NCBI RefSeq assembly: GCF_050107715.1
Contig: NZ_JBNILN010000011.1
Coordinates: 47,202-111,201 of the forward strand
Origin: Metabacillus_B sp050107715
Lineage (GTDB): Bacteria > Bacillota > Bacilli > Bacillales > Bacillaceae
Reading direction: 5' to 3'
DNA length: 64,000 nucleotides
The notes under the pieces are model-generated. The model was not told the DNA's origin, ran no database searches, and saw nothing but the letters and a program-made list of their open reading frames with translations. Each line of letters begins with the position of its first letter. The first letter of the stretch is position 1. The position numbers and the translations under genes are program-made. Below, in pieces: positions 1 through 8,612 of the stretch.

Positions 1-397
1 TGACCCGGTCATCTATACGGTGTTCAAGTCTCACGAGGCGAACGACTTCCCCGATTCTCTGTTTTGACACACCTGGAAGCATGCGGCGAAAATAATCAAG
101 ATTCTCCCGTCCGCTTAAGTAAGAATAGAGCTCTGGGTTCTCCACAATGCAGCCGATATTGCGGATTGCCTTTGTGAAATGCTTTTCCAGATCATACCCG
201 CAAATGGAGATCCTGCCGGAAGTGGGCTTTATCAAACCGACAAGCATGCGGATCGTTGTGGTTTTGCCTGCGCCGTTCGGTCCCAGAAAACCAAATACCT
301 CTCCTTTTTGCAGCTCAAAATCGAGACCTTTAATAATCTCCTTTTTTTTGATCCTTTTTTTCAGACCGCTCACAGACAGCGTTACATCCTTCATCAT
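1..397 (-). CDS. ABC transporter ATP-binding protein, N-terminal part (runs off window)
   Basis: ATP-hydrolysing subunit of an ABC transporter, acting on the cytoplasmic side of the membrane. Only about 132 N-terminal residues are present. The Walker A motif GPNGAGKTT is at residues 39-47, and the Q-loop region (residue GCIVENPELY) follows, as in the BcrA/bacitracin-type family of single-domain exporters. The Walker B and signature motifs lie outside the window. Two adjacent ATG codons (397 and 394) are possible starts. The first overlaps the TGA of the upstream GDSL gene as ATGA, so the two genes are probably translationally coupled. Substrate unknown; a permease gene is expected just outside the window. 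Confidence 0.9.
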   Translation of the reverse strand, partial: MMKDVTLSVSGLKKRIKKKEIIKGLDFELQKGEVFGFLGPNGAGKTTTIRMLVGLIKPTSGRISICGYDLEKHFTKAIRNIGCIVENPELYSYLSGRENLDYFRRMLPGVSKQRIGEVVRLVRLEHRIDDRV

Positions 398-1197
398 TGC
401 TCCTCCCCTCCCCCGCTGAATAGGATGAGCGAAGCCAGGCGCTCCCCTATTAGCTGATAGCCCTCACTGTTCGGGTGAAATTTATCGCTGTACAAATAGT
501 CATTCACATTTTGTTCAAACAAATCGAAGGTGGGGACCACAATGGTCTTTTTATACTTGGCTGCTTCTTCTGCTGTGTAAAAATTCCACTCCCGGACGAT
601 ACCGGAAGTTGTCTTGCTGTTTGAAAGATCATTGAACGGATTGTAAAGGCCGATATAGTAAACGGCTGCTTGGGGGTTTACCGAGCGGATTTGCTGAAAA
701 ATACTTCCGAGCCTTTCTAGAAAAGCTGCTCTCGTATTTTTGATGGATTCATCCGATAAATCCTCCATCACCTGTCCGCCTGCGAATAAATCGTTTCCTC
801 CGATTGTCATAATGACGGCATCCGCCTTGCTGAGCTGACGCTGAATTTCCGGCTGATTCAGCTGCTTTTCAAGCTGAACGGAGGTCTGGCCGCTGATGGA
901 GAGGTTTGTGAGCTGCAGCTTCTGCTCTGTCCTGTCCCGCAGCTGGCCTATTGCATAACCGGCATAGCCTTTCCCGCTTTCATCCCCTATTCCTCTAGTG
1001 AGGGAATCACCCAAGCCGACTATGTTGTATTCCTCATCCTTCTTCTGAGGGTTTTCGAGCTCAGCCTTCTTAGAGACAGCGGGAGGAGGAGCTTCTCTAT
1101 TTTGAAAAAACTGGCTATTAATCGTAAACGCTAAACTTCCCATCCATAATAGTCCTGCTGCAAGAGAAATAACCGCCATTATTTTTACACTCTTCAT
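394..1197 (-). CDS. SGNH/GDSL-family lipase/esterase, membrane-anchored
   Basis: Predicted extracellular serine hydrolase of the GDSL (lysophospholipase L1-like) family. A hydrophobic anchor or signal segment covers residues 6-25. The nucleophile block GDSLTRG has Ser at residue 65, the oxyanion block GGNDLF follows mid-protein, and the DxxH catalytic pair sits in DKFHPN near the C-terminus. I start at ATG 1197; an in-frame GTG at 1212 falls inside the likely ribosome site AAAGGTG. The stop overlaps the start of the ABC ATPase gene, so the hydrolase may process lipids or envelope material together with that transporter. Substrate not deducible. Family call firm. Confidence 0.9.
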   Translation of the reverse strand: MKSVKIMAVISLAAGLLWMGSLAFTINSQFFQNREAPPPAVSKKAELENPQKKDEEYNIVGLGDSLTRGIGDESGKGYAGYAIGQLRDRTEQKLQLTNLSISGQTSVQLEKQLNQPEIQRQLSKADAVIMTIGGNDLFAGGQVMEDLSDESIKNTRAAFLERLGSIFQQIRSVNPQAAVYYIGLYNPFNDLSNSKTTSGIVREWNFYTAEEAAKYKKTIVVPTFDLFEQNVNDYLYSDKFHPNSEGYQLIGERLASLILFSGGGEEQ

Positions 1198-1349
1198 AGG
1201 AATTGTAGGCACCTTTCGTCAAATTTCTGATAGTTCCATTGTACCTTTATCACTTATGGAATGCTTCTTTGAGTGCTTTCTCCGGATAACCTGATTGAAG
1301 CGGAAGCCGGGAGATTCCCCGGGAAGCTGCATTGAAAAAATCGAGGAAT

Positions 1350-1396
1350 AAAAAAACAACCCGGATATCACTCTTACAGCGAGCAACTGCGGGTTG
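1350..1396 (-). terminator. putative Rho-independent terminator of dat
   Basis: On the minus strand CAACCCG (1396-1390) can pair with CGGGTTG (1363-1357) and is followed by seven T. The loop is long (26 nt), which lowers confidence. It lies 75 bases past the dat stop. The stretch 1198-1471 holds no other convincing gene. Confidence 0.45.
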
Positions 1397-1471
1397 TAAA
1401 TGAGGATGTTTCCTATCAATGCAGCTTTTTTGACATCAGACTTCAGGACATTATAAAACGCTGTCCCTGTT

Positions 1472-2308
1472 TTAGTCCGTCAAAAGCTCCCGGAACGCTT
1501 TTTGAATTAGTAACGTAATCGGGCCGGGCCTGCCTTCGCTGTATGACCTGTCATCAATTTTGACCACAGGCATCACCTCAATGGTTGTCGAGGAGATAAA
1601 CACTTCGTCATATTGCCCAAGCTCAGATGCCATGATTTCTTTTTCCACTGTATCCACACCTGCATTTTGGCATGCTTCCATAATTTTCAGCCGCGTGATG
1701 CCATTCAGTATGAAATGGTTTGCAGGGTGGGTATAGACCGTTCCATCCTTGACGGCATAAAAATTGGTGGAGCTGCCTTCTGTGACAACACCATCCCTTA
1801 CAAAAATGGTCTCATACTTCCCTGCGTCCGCCGCTGCCTGTTTAGCCATGACATTCCCCAGAAGATTCAGGCTTTTAATATCACAGCGTTTCCAGCGGAT
1901 ATCTTCCGCTGTCATCACTTCAACGCCTGATTTCTGCAGCTCCGCCGGACGTTTGGATGGAATTGGATAAGCGGCCAGCTGGGCTGAAACATCAGATCCT
2001 GGAAAAAGATGATTCCTTGCACTGACACCTCTCGTCACTTGCATATAGATGCCGCCATCCCGCACCTGATTGACCGAGACCAATTCCCTGATTCGATTTT
2101 TAAGCGTCTCTAACTCATAAGGCAGTGAGATTTTGAGCTCCCCCGCGCTTCTTTTTAACCTCTCCAAATGCTCATCGATTGTAAAAACTTCTCCATTGTA
2201 AACGCGGATGACTTCATACACCCCGTCACCGAATTGATAGCCTCTGTCTTCAATATCTACTTTCGCCTGCTCTCTATCAATCAGTTCATCATTCATTAAA
2301 ATTTTCAT
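1472..2308 (-). CDS. dat: D-amino-acid transaminase
   Basis: PLP-dependent fold-type IV aminotransferase interconverting D-alanine and 2-oxo acids with D-glutamate, a supply route for peptidoglycan D-amino acids in the cytoplasm. The 278-residue length is typical. The Schiff-base lysine is K145 in CDIKSLNLL, and the conserved glutamate E177 sits in VTEGSSTNF. The N-terminal DRGYQFGDGVYEV and the C-terminal ISSTTIEVMPV motifs are characteristic of D-aminotransferases rather than of IlvE. The start ATG has GAGGTG four bases upstream. It is monocistronic and divergent from the B12-riboswitch nrdAB transcript. Confidence 0.95.
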   Translation of the reverse strand: MKILMNDELIDREQAKVDIEDRGYQFGDGVYEVIRVYNGEVFTIDEHLERLKRSAGELKISLPYELETLKNRIRELVSVNQVRDGGIYMQVTRGVSARNHLFPGSDVSAQLAAYPIPSKRPAELQKSGVEVMTAEDIRWKRCDIKSLNLLGNVMAKQAAADAGKYETIFVRDGVVTEGSSTNFYAVKDGTVYTHPANHFILNGITRLKIMEACQNAGVDTVEKEIMASELGQYDEVFISSTTIEVMPVVKIDDRSYSEGRPGPITLLIQKAFRELLTD

Positions 2309-2417
2309 AGAGCACCTCGGAATGTATAGGATTTGTACTTATCATTACATATGGCCTGACTGGCCCTTGTCAAGACTATCCCGGCAAATAAAAAAGAATA
2401 TTTTTGAGGGTTATCAG

Positions 2418-2444
2418 TTGTAATTCATATTCTTGTCCTATAAT
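2418..2444 (+). promoter_or_regulatory. sigma-A promoter candidate for the riboswitch-nrdAB transcript
   Basis: TTGTAA (2418-2423), 15-base spacer, TATAAT (2439-2444). The spacer is short but the -10 is perfect. It would give a leader of roughly 350 nt carrying the cobalamin riboswitch. Confidence 0.5.
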
Positions 2445-2523
2445 ATGTATCTATACCCAAACACAACATATAGAAGTTTCCGAAAATAAAAGCCACTATA
2501 TATTGATTATATTCCGCAGCAAA

Positions 2524-2675
2524 CGGTGCTAATAAGCTTAAAAGGGAATCCGGTAAAATTCCGGAACTGTCCCCGCAACTGTAAGTGTGACGAAATGGGC
2601 AAACCACTGTACGATATCGTACGGGAAGGGCTCAAAGTAGGAGAAAGCACAAGTCAGGAGACCTGCCGATGCTGT
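2524..2675 (+). promoter_or_regulatory. Cobalamin (adenosylcobalamin) riboswitch
   Basis: The conserved B12-element blocks occur in order. GGTGC is near 2525, then AAAAGGGAATCCGG (2539-2552), then the signature GTCCCCGCAACTGTAAG at 2569-2585, GCAAACCACTG, GGGAAGGGCTCAAAGTAGGA, and the 3' block AAGTCAGGAGACCTGCC ending near 2669. It precedes a Rho-independent terminator and nrdA, so bound coenzyme B12 should lower nrdAB transcription. That agrees with the known use of this riboswitch in front of B12-independent isoenzymes. Confidence 0.95.
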
Positions 2676-2750
2676 ATATGTTTCGCTTTTCCCGGGGATT
2701 GGGAAGATGAAACGGTGGAAGTAAAAGAATCCTCTTTTATTCTATCGTTT

Positions 2751-2786
2751 GATCCGCTCAATTGCCAAGAGCGGATTTTTATTTTT
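2751..2786 (+). terminator. Riboswitch-controlled terminator upstream of nrdA
   Basis: ATCCGCTC (2752-2759) pairs with GAGCGGAT (2769-2776) and is followed by TTTTATTTTT. It sits between the aptamer and the nrdA ribosome site, the arrangement of a transcription-attenuating riboswitch. Confidence 0.85.
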
Positions 2787-2804
2787 CCTTGGAGGAGGAT
2801 GGCT

Positions 2805-5078
2805 ATGACTACTGAAACCGTAACGATGATAACAAATGAACAAGGCTTAAAAAGGCCGTTTGACGAGCAAGAATTTACAAAATGGATCAAAAAAACAGGG
2901 GAAGGCTTCCCTGAACTTGATTTAAACTCCTATATAGAGAGAATCATTCATTCCATTTCATCAAGAGATACATATACAGAGAAGCAGGTCAAAAACCTCT
3001 GTATCCTTGAGGGCCTGTCCAACATATCAGAATCTGAGCCGGACTGGACTTACTTTTGCTCCCGCCTGTATTTGGACCAGCTCTATACAGAGGCAGCAAG
3101 AAACCGCGGTTATGACTCCACTGTTCGATATGGATCTTTTCTCGAGCTGATCGATACACTTCACAGCATCGGCATTTATGGCGACTTGATTCCCGATGCA
3201 TACTCAGCAAAGGAAATCTGTGAGCTTGGTGAAGAGATTGATCCGGAACGCGATCTGATTTTCACCTATATTGGTCTCAGGACACTTGCTGACCGCTACA
3301 TTGCCCGTGACTACAGCAAAAACGTAATGGAGCTCCCTCAGGAACGGTTCATGGTGATTGCGATGACATTGATGGCAAACGAGCCCGCTGAGCACAGAAT
3401 CCATCTTGTGAAAGAAGCGTACTGGGCGCTCAGCAATCTTTATATGACCGTTGCCACCCCTACTCTTTCAAACGCCGGAAAATCTGTGGGACAGCTGTCC
3501 AGCTGCTTTATTGATACGATTGATGACAGCCTGCAGGGGATTTTCGACAGCAACACCGATATTGCAAACCTTTCGAAAAGCGGGGGCGGAATTGGTGTCT
3601 ATCTTGGCAAGATCCGCAGCCGGGGCAGTGATATACGCGGATTCAAGGGGGTTTCCTCAGGTGTGCTCCCTTGGATGAAGCAGCTCAACAATACAGCGGT
3701 CAGCGTAGATCAGCTCGGCCAAAGAAAAGGCGCGATTGCGGTCTACCTGGATGTTTGGCACAAAGACATCTTTTCTTTTCTCGATTCAAAACTGAACAAT
3801 GGGGACGAACGCCTCCGAACCCATGATTTGTTCACAGGTGTCTGTCTTCCCGATTTATTTATGGAACAGGTAGAAGAGCGCGGCGACTGGTATTTGTTCG
3901 ATCCTCATGAAGTGAGAAAAACACTTGGCTACAGTCTTGAAGATTACTTTGACGAGAAAAAAGGCAGCGGCAGCTTCCGGGAAAAGTATTGGGAGTGCGT
4001 CCGCCACCCTGACCTGGCCAAAGAGAAAGTTCCTGCAATCGATATTATGAAGCGGATCATGATCAGCCAGCTGGAATCCGGAACACCGTTTATGTTCTAC
4101 CGGGACGAAGTGAACCGGATGAACGCGAACGCACACGCCGGAATGGTATACTGCACCAATCTTTGTACAGAAATAACCCAAAACCAAAGTGCCACGACGA
4201 TGGACGAACAATATACCGAGGATGGAAAAATCATCACCGTAAAAACACCAGGCGATTTCGTTGTCTGCAATCTTTCCTCCATCAGCCTGGCTAAAGCCGT
4301 GAGAGAGGATGTGCTCGAACGCCTCATCCCGATTCAGGTCAGGATGCTTGATAACGTAATTGATCTAAATGACATTCCGGTTCTGCAGGCAAAGCTTACA
4401 AATTCCAAATACCGTGCCATCGGCCTTGGAACCTTCGGCTGGCATCACCTTCTTGCCCTTGAAGGCATTAAGTGGGAAAGCGGGGAAGCGGTGCAGTACG
4501 CTGATAAGCTCTATGAAAAAATCTCCTTTTTAACCATTCAGGCGAGCTCGGAGCTGGCAAAGGAAAAAGGCTCTTATCCAGCCTTTGAAGGATCCGGCTG
4601 GGAAACCGGCACGTATTTTGACGCCCGCGGCTACCGATCAGACCAATGGCAGGAGCTTCAGCAGCAAATCGCTGAAAACGGCATGCGGAACGGCTATTTG
4701 ATGGCCGTCGCACCGAACGCGTCCACATCCATTATTGCGGGCAGCACGGCAAGCATCGATCCAATTTTCCAGAAGGTCTATTCGGAAGAAAAGAAAGACT
4801 ATAAGATTCCTGTAACAGCCCCTGATTTGAGTCCTGAAACGACCTGGTATTATAAATCCGCTTATTTCACGGATCAGCATTGGAGCATAGAGCAAAATGC
4901 GGCGAGACAGCGCCATATCGACCAATCAATCTCGTTTAATTTTTACGTTCTGAACACAATCAAAGCAAAGGAACTGCTTGATCTTCATATGAGCGCTTGG
5001 AAGGCCGGGCTGAAAACGACGTATTACGTCCGGTCCACTTCCAGTCTCATCGAAGACTGCGATTCCTGCGCGAGCTAG
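2805..5078 (+). CDS. nrdA: Ribonucleoside-diphosphate reductase class I, alpha (large) subunit
   Basis: Catalytic subunit that reduces NDPs to dNDPs with NrdB. About 757 residues, longer than Bacillus NrdE (about 700). Visible active-site elements: thiol Cys in GQLSSCF, the NLCTE motif holding Asn, the thiyl Cys and Glu, the C-terminal radical-transfer tyrosines in TTYYVRS, and the CxxC tail CDSCAS. The N-terminal region resembles a degenerate ATP-cone, which suggests class Ia-like rather than Ib; no nrdI lies nearby. Start: ATG 2805 lies six bases after AGGAGG; ATG 2799 is too close to it. An open frame extends upstream through the riboswitch but is not coding. Thirteen bases separate it from nrdB. 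Confidence 0.95.
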   Translation: MTTETVTMITNEQGLKRPFDEQEFTKWIKKTGEGFPELDLNSYIERIIHSISSRDTYTEKQVKNLCILEGLSNISESEPDWTYFCSRLYLDQLYTEAARNRGYDSTVRYGSFLELIDTLHSIGIYGDLIPDAYSAKEICELGEEIDPERDLIFTYIGLRTLADRYIARDYSKNVMELPQERFMVIAMTLMANEPAEHRIHLVKEAYWALSNLYMTVATPTLSNAGKSVGQLSSCFIDTIDDSLQGIFDSNTDIANLSKSGGGIGVYLGKIRSRGSDIRGFKGVSSGVLPWMKQLNNTAVSVDQLGQRKGAIAVYLDVWHKDIFSFLDSKLNNGDERLRTHDLFTGVCLPDLFMEQVEERGDWYLFDPHEVRKTLGYSLEDYFDEKKGSGSFREKYWECVRHPDLAKEKVPAIDIMKRIMISQLESGTPFMFYRDEVNRMNANAHAGMVYCTNLCTEITQNQSATTMDEQYTEDGKIITVKTPGDFVVCNLSSISLAKAVREDVLERLIPIQVRMLDNVIDLNDIPVLQAKLTNSKYRAIGLGTFGWHHLLALEGIKWESGEAVQYADKLYEKISFLTIQASSELAKEKGSYPAFEGSGWETGTYFDARGYRSDQWQELQQQIAENGMRNGYLMAVAPNASTSIIAGSTASIDPIFQKVYSEEKKDYKIPVTAPDLSPETTWYYKSAYFTDQHWSIEQNAARQRHIDQSISFNFYVLNTIKAKELLDLHMSAWKAGLKTTYYVRSTSSLIEDCDSCAS

Positions 5079-5090
5079 GAGGAGAAACAG

Positions 5091-6137
5091 ATGACAGACA
5101 TCGCACTATCTCAGCGGACCATTATGGATCCTGAAGCGCCGAACCGTTCCACGGCACTGATCAACGGCCGAAGCTCTAACATATTAAACTGGGATGATGT
5201 AGCTTATCCATGGGCGTATGCCAAATATAAAAAAATGCTCTCCAACTTCTGGACACCGTTCGAAATCAATATGTCCCAGGATGTAAAGCAGTTTAAGGAT
5301 CTCGAGGAGCACGAAAAGGATGCCTTTTTAAAAATCATCGGGCTCCTCGCCCTTCTCGACAGCATCCAAACCGATTATGCCGGAAAAGTAGCGGACTATA
5401 TTACCGATTCGAGCATCAATGCACTCATGATCATGCTTGCCCAGCAGGAGGTCATTCACAATCATTCCTACTCATACGTGCTATCGAGCATTGTACCGAA
5501 AAGCAAGCAGGATGAAGTGTTCGAGTATTGGCGCAGTGAGGAAATTTTAAGAAAACGAAATGACTTTGTCACAAACGGCTATAAAGCCTTTGCAGAAAAT
5601 GCAAATGTAGAAAACCTGCTGAAATCACTTGTATACGACGTCATCCTTGAGGGGCTGTTCTTCTACTCCGGCTTCGCGTTCTTTTACAACCTTGCGCGCA
5701 ATCAGAAAATGGTCGCCACAAGCACGATGATCAATTACATCAACCGGGATGAGCAAATTCACGTCGATTTGTTTGTGAAAATTTTCAGAGAGGTCCTTGT
5801 TCAATACCCGGAGTATAATACTCCTGAGCTGAAAGTGTTCGTGGAAAGCACAATAGTGGAAGCTGCCGAGCTTGAAATAGAGTGGGGCCGGGAAATTATC
5901 GGCAGCAAAATCGAGGGCATCAGCATGAAGGATGTTGAAGACTACATTAAATTCTACGCCAACGTCCGTTCCAACCAGCTCGGCTATGACCGGCCTTTTG
6001 AAGGCTACCGGACGAACCCGCTCAAGTGGATTAAAGCATACGAAGACGTCGACCTCGGCAAATCTGATTTCTTTGAGCAGAAATCAAGACAGTATACAAA
6101 AGTAAACAATGTGGATAATGGGTTTGATGATTTGTAA
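5091..6137 (+). CDS. nrdB: Ribonucleoside-diphosphate reductase class I, beta (radical) subunit
   Basis: Dimetal-tyrosyl-radical subunit that generates the radical for NrdA. 348 residues. The metal ligands are visible: D90 in LLDSIQTDY, E120 and H123 in EVIHNHSY, E187 in ILEGLF, and E221 and H224 in DEQIH. The radical tyrosine is Y127, four residues after H123. An AGGAGGAG ribosome site precedes the ATG and the gene follows nrdA by 13 bases in one operon. The retained Tyr argues against the tyrosine-less class Ic group. Whether the cofactor is diiron or dimanganese cannot be read from the sequence. Confidence 0.95.
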   Translation: MTDIALSQRTIMDPEAPNRSTALINGRSSNILNWDDVAYPWAYAKYKKMLSNFWTPFEINMSQDVKQFKDLEEHEKDAFLKIIGLLALLDSIQTDYAGKVADYITDSSINALMIMLAQQEVIHNHSYSYVLSSIVPKSKQDEVFEYWRSEEILRKRNDFVTNGYKAFAENANVENLLKSLVYDVILEGLFFYSGFAFFYNLARNQKMVATSTMINYINRDEQIHVDLFVKIFREVLVQYPEYNTPELKVFVESTIVEAAELEIEWGREIIGSKIEGISMKDVEDYIKFYANVRSNQLGYDRPFEGYRTNPLKWIKAYEDVDLGKSDFFEQKSRQYTKVNNVDNGFDDL

Positions 6138-6230
6138 TTGATTCCAATGAACCTAAGCGGGCCGGATGGGCATGTCAATACTGCTCGGCACCAATAGAGT
6201 TATGCATAACGAAAAAAATGCATTATGTTC

Positions 6231-6298
6231 AAGATGTGAGACTTTAACGGGTGTCTTTGATCGCTATTCGCGGTGACGCCTTTCTCACATCTTTTTTT
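6231..6298 (+). terminator. Large Rho-independent terminator of nrdAB
   Basis: AGATGTGAGA (6232-6241) pairs with TCTCACATCT (6283-6292), followed by seven T. A nested stem GGTGTC/GACGCC sits inside. Between it and the repeat at about 6490 I see nothing recognisable. Confidence 0.85.
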
Positions 6299-6489
6299 GA
6301 AGCTATTCAGGATATTACGACCGTTCAGACCCATTCAACAGGGTGTTCGGGACTTGAGGGTCTCGGTTCGGTCTGTTTACATTCCTTTTTTAGCTGTTTC
6401 TGGCGGTGAACAACGAAGATTTCGGGCGGAAAGTCAATCAGATCGCTGGGACACCCTTATAAATCCCATGTAGATTTGACGATTTTGTC

Positions 6490-7250
6490 CGTGGCCGGGT
6501 TTTATTGTCCGTACTTCTGATTTATTGTCCGTATTCTGATTTTATTGTCCGTACTTTAATTTTATTGTCCGTACTTATACTTTTATTGTCCGTACTTTTC
6601 ATATAAAGACTTTTCGGCAAAGTTCGAGCATATTCGCGCCCTCCTAAGTGCGGATATTCATCCCAGTGTTGTCCTGCATATTTATATATGTTCCTTATTC
6701 TGGTTTTATTGTCCGTACTTCCGATTTATTGTCCGTATTTATACTTTTATTGTCCGTACTTTTCATATAAAGACTTTTCGGCAAAGTTCGAGCATATTCG
6801 CGCTGTCCTAAGTGCGGATATTCATCCCAGTGTTGTCGTGCATATTTATATATGTTCCTTATTCTGGTTTTATTGTCCGTACTTCCGATTTATTGTCCGT
6901 ACTTATACTTTTATTGTCCGTACTTTTCATATAAAGACTTTTCGGCAAAGTTCGAGCATATTCGCGCCCTCCTAAGTGCGGAAAATCACCCCAGTGTTGT
7001 CCTGCATATTCATATATGTTCCTTATTCTGGTTTTATTGTCCATACTTCTGATTTATTGTCCGTATTCTGGTTTTATTGTCCGTACTTCCGATTTATTGT
7101 CCGTATTCTGATTTTATTGTCCGTACTTATACTTTTATTGTCCGTACTTTTCATATAAAGACTTTTCGGCAAAGTTCGAGCATATTCGCGCCCTCCTAAG
7201 TGCGGAAAATCACCCCATTGTCGTCATGCATATTCGCGCTGTACTAAGTG
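6490..7250. repeat. Higher-order tandem repeat built on TTTATTGTCCGTACTT monomers
   Basis: About 17 copies of an 18-22 bp monomer with core TTATTGTCCGTA, in clusters of 5, 3, 3 and 6. The clusters are separated by a conserved segment beginning TTCATATAAAGACTTTTCGG. That segment starts near 6598, 6762, 6926 and 7150. The first three are spaced exactly 164 bp apart. The last interval is 224 bp, because extra monomers are inserted. One monomer carries a point change (ATTGTCCATAC). The reading frames across it (low-complexity Phe/Tyr/Cys repeats) have no ribosome sites and are not genes. No spacers of CRISPR type and no transposase are present. Confidence 0.95.
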
Positions 7251-7393
7251 CTGTAATTGCTTCATTTTTTACTTGCCCCCTACTTATATGCCAGTCCCGC
7301 AGTCCACAGCCGGCTCAATGCTCCGGCTCCTGTACCTATATAGGCCGCGGTCTGGCATGTAAACAATGTCCCTGTGACAAACAGCACTTTTTA

Positions 7394-8047
7394 TTATTCC
7401 GGTTCCCCTGTTTCATCTTCTTCGTTTTCCTCGTTTTTTTGTTCATTTTTTAGCCAATTCAGCCATTCCGGCTGCGGCTCATCCGGGTTCTCGCTGAAGA
7501 CTTCGGTTGATCCGCTTTCCTCCTGATGGGAAAAAATATCATGAATGTCATTACCATCTCCGAGAATGGTTCCAAATCCCTGGTTATGCTTTTTAAGGCT
7601 TTTAAAACCGGTTGGAAAATTATTTCCGAAATTTACGGCGGATGCATCTTCTACGGCCCCGATTTGAATATCGCCGATGCTGAATGTGGCAGAGAGCGGC
7701 ATCTCAGGCTCCGGAGACTCTTGATGATTGTGACGTATTTTATATGGAAGCTGCTTGCCGTTTATTTGAATAGAAATCTCATCAGGGGGATTCCGCCCAG
7801 CCTTTGCCTGGTGTCTGGTTTTAGCAGGCGGAAAGGTGGTGCCGATATTCATGGTCCCGCTCAGCTGCTTAACATCGACTTTTCCCAGATGATATGCAAG
7901 CTCCTGAATATTCATCGTCTCAATGTGTTCAATATGAAAGGATTGGTGTACACGGCTTTGATTATTTTCGATTGATTGCTCTAATGCTTCCACTCTGCTT
8001 TCCAGCTGCCGGATCCTTTTTATATAGGCCTGTTCATCCATTTTCAT
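7394..8047 (-). CDS. Spore-germination-like protein: coiled coil + GerPC-like motif + GerPA/GerPF-like domain
   Basis: 217 residues. Residues about 5-35 are a charged coiled coil. A segment near residues 48-70, with KQLSGTMNIG, resembles the GerPC hallmark (LxGTLNIG). Residues about 120-170 (IGAVEDASAVNFGNNF, then GFGTILGDGNDI) resemble the GerPA/GerPF family. The tail is rich in Glu, Asn and Trp. GerP proteins are known to be needed for spore-coat permeability to germinants. The start ATG is 10 bases after AAAGG. It heads a cluster of four small relatives and is divergent from the 8137 gene. The fused arrangement is unusual; function inferred only. Confidence 0.65.
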   Translation of the reverse strand: MKMDEQAYIKRIRQLESRVEALEQSIENNQSRVHQSFHIEHIETMNIQELAYHLGKVDVKQLSGTMNIGTTFPPAKTRHQAKAGRNPPDEISIQINGKQLPYKIRHNHQESPEPEMPLSATFSIGDIQIGAVEDASAVNFGNNFPTGFKSLKKHNQGFGTILGDGNDIHDIFSHQEESGSTEVFSENPDEPQPEWLNWLKNEQKNEENEEDETGEPE

Positions 8048-8065
8048 GCTGTTTCAGCCTTTAGC

Positions 8066-8093
8066 ACATCCTGCCGCTCATCCGCATATAATT
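8066..8093 (+). promoter_or_regulatory. Candidate sigma-K promoter for the gene at 8137
   Basis: AC at 8066-8067, 17-base spacer, then CATATAATT at 8085-8093, against the sigma-K consensus AC-N16/17-CATANNNTA (last base differs). Suggests late mother-cell expression of the downstream spore-type gene. Confidence 0.4.
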
Positions 8094-8136
8094 GATTGGG
8101 CCGGCTGGGCTTACATTTAACATGACGGGAGAAATT

Positions 8137-8352
8137 ATGAGAAAAAACATTCATTTCCCTGAAATCCTCTTTCACAACCTCGACGTACAGGAAATAGCCA
8201 ATAATGCAGGCATTTTTATTGGGAGAAACCGGCAAATACATTGGAACACCTCTTTGGAGAGCCATTGTTCAGGATTCGGTACGGTTTCAGGGAATCATAA
8301 CGAACTATCGAGTAATACACACCTTGTCCTTAAAAGCCCTATTGAAAAATAG
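8137..8352 (+). CDS. Small GerPA/GerPF-like spore protein
   Basis: 71 residues. It shares the pattern of its three neighbours: an N-terminal beta-like segment, then NNAGIFIGRNRQIHW, then a SGFGTVSGNHN glycine-rich turn. This resembles the GerPA/GerPF spore germination family (PF10676-type). The ATG at 8137 is chosen because GGGAG lies five bases upstream; longer in-frame starts lack a site. It is the only member on the plus strand and is preceded by a sigma-K-like promoter. Likely a coat-associated structural protein; partner and exact role unknown. Confidence 0.65.
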   Translation: MRKNIHFPEILFHNLDVQEIANNAGIFIGRNRQIHWNTSLESHCSGFGTVSGNHNELSSNTHLVLKSPIEK

Positions 8353-8411
8353 CATGATAAAAAGGATCAGTACATGGTTATGGAAAAATTCCGGACCTTC
8401 AACCTAATTGT

Positions 8412-8612
8412 TTAAGAAGTCTCCTTTTTTTCCTGTGTACCGCCTATTGTCAGGTTATTTGAAATTTTGTTTGAGCTTCCGCTTATTCTTCCAAATCCTT
8501 CATAGGACTTTGATTTATTCCTCCATTTGTATTGAATATTTTCTCCGTAAAATACTCCTGAGCTGTTCTGAATAAGCTTAACGCTTATGGATTTGAAATG
8601 AATTTTAGGCAT
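8412..8612 (-). CDS. Small GerPA/GerPF-like spore protein
   Basis: 66 residues beginning MPKIHFKSISVK. Pattern NSSGVFYGENIQYKW followed by GFGRISGSSNKISNN matches the paralogs at 8137, 8768 and 9022. ATG 8612 lies seven bases after AGAGGAG; a TTG two codons upstream is less likely. A sigma-K-like -10 (CATAATCTA, minus strand, 8681-8673) lies upstream, without a clear -35. Predicted late-sporulation coat component by family and context. Confidence 0.65.
   Translation of the reverse strand: MPKIHFKSISVKLIQNSSGVFYGENIQYKWRNKSKSYEGFGRISGSSNKISNNLTIGGTQEKKETS

Noticed and set aside
1219..1419. 66-codon frame between the GDSL hydrolase and dat genes
   Set aside because: No ribosome site; it overlaps the likely dat terminator and its composition is not protein-like.
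2526..2804. N-terminal extension of NrdA by 93 residues
   Set aside because: The extra frame is the B12 riboswitch and its terminator; a perfect ribosome site directs the start at 2805.
6688..7158. Open frames encoding repeated Phe/Tyr/Cys/Pro peptides within the first repeat array
   Set aside because: They arise from the repeat monomers in several frames, lack ribosome sites and have no protein-like conservation pattern.
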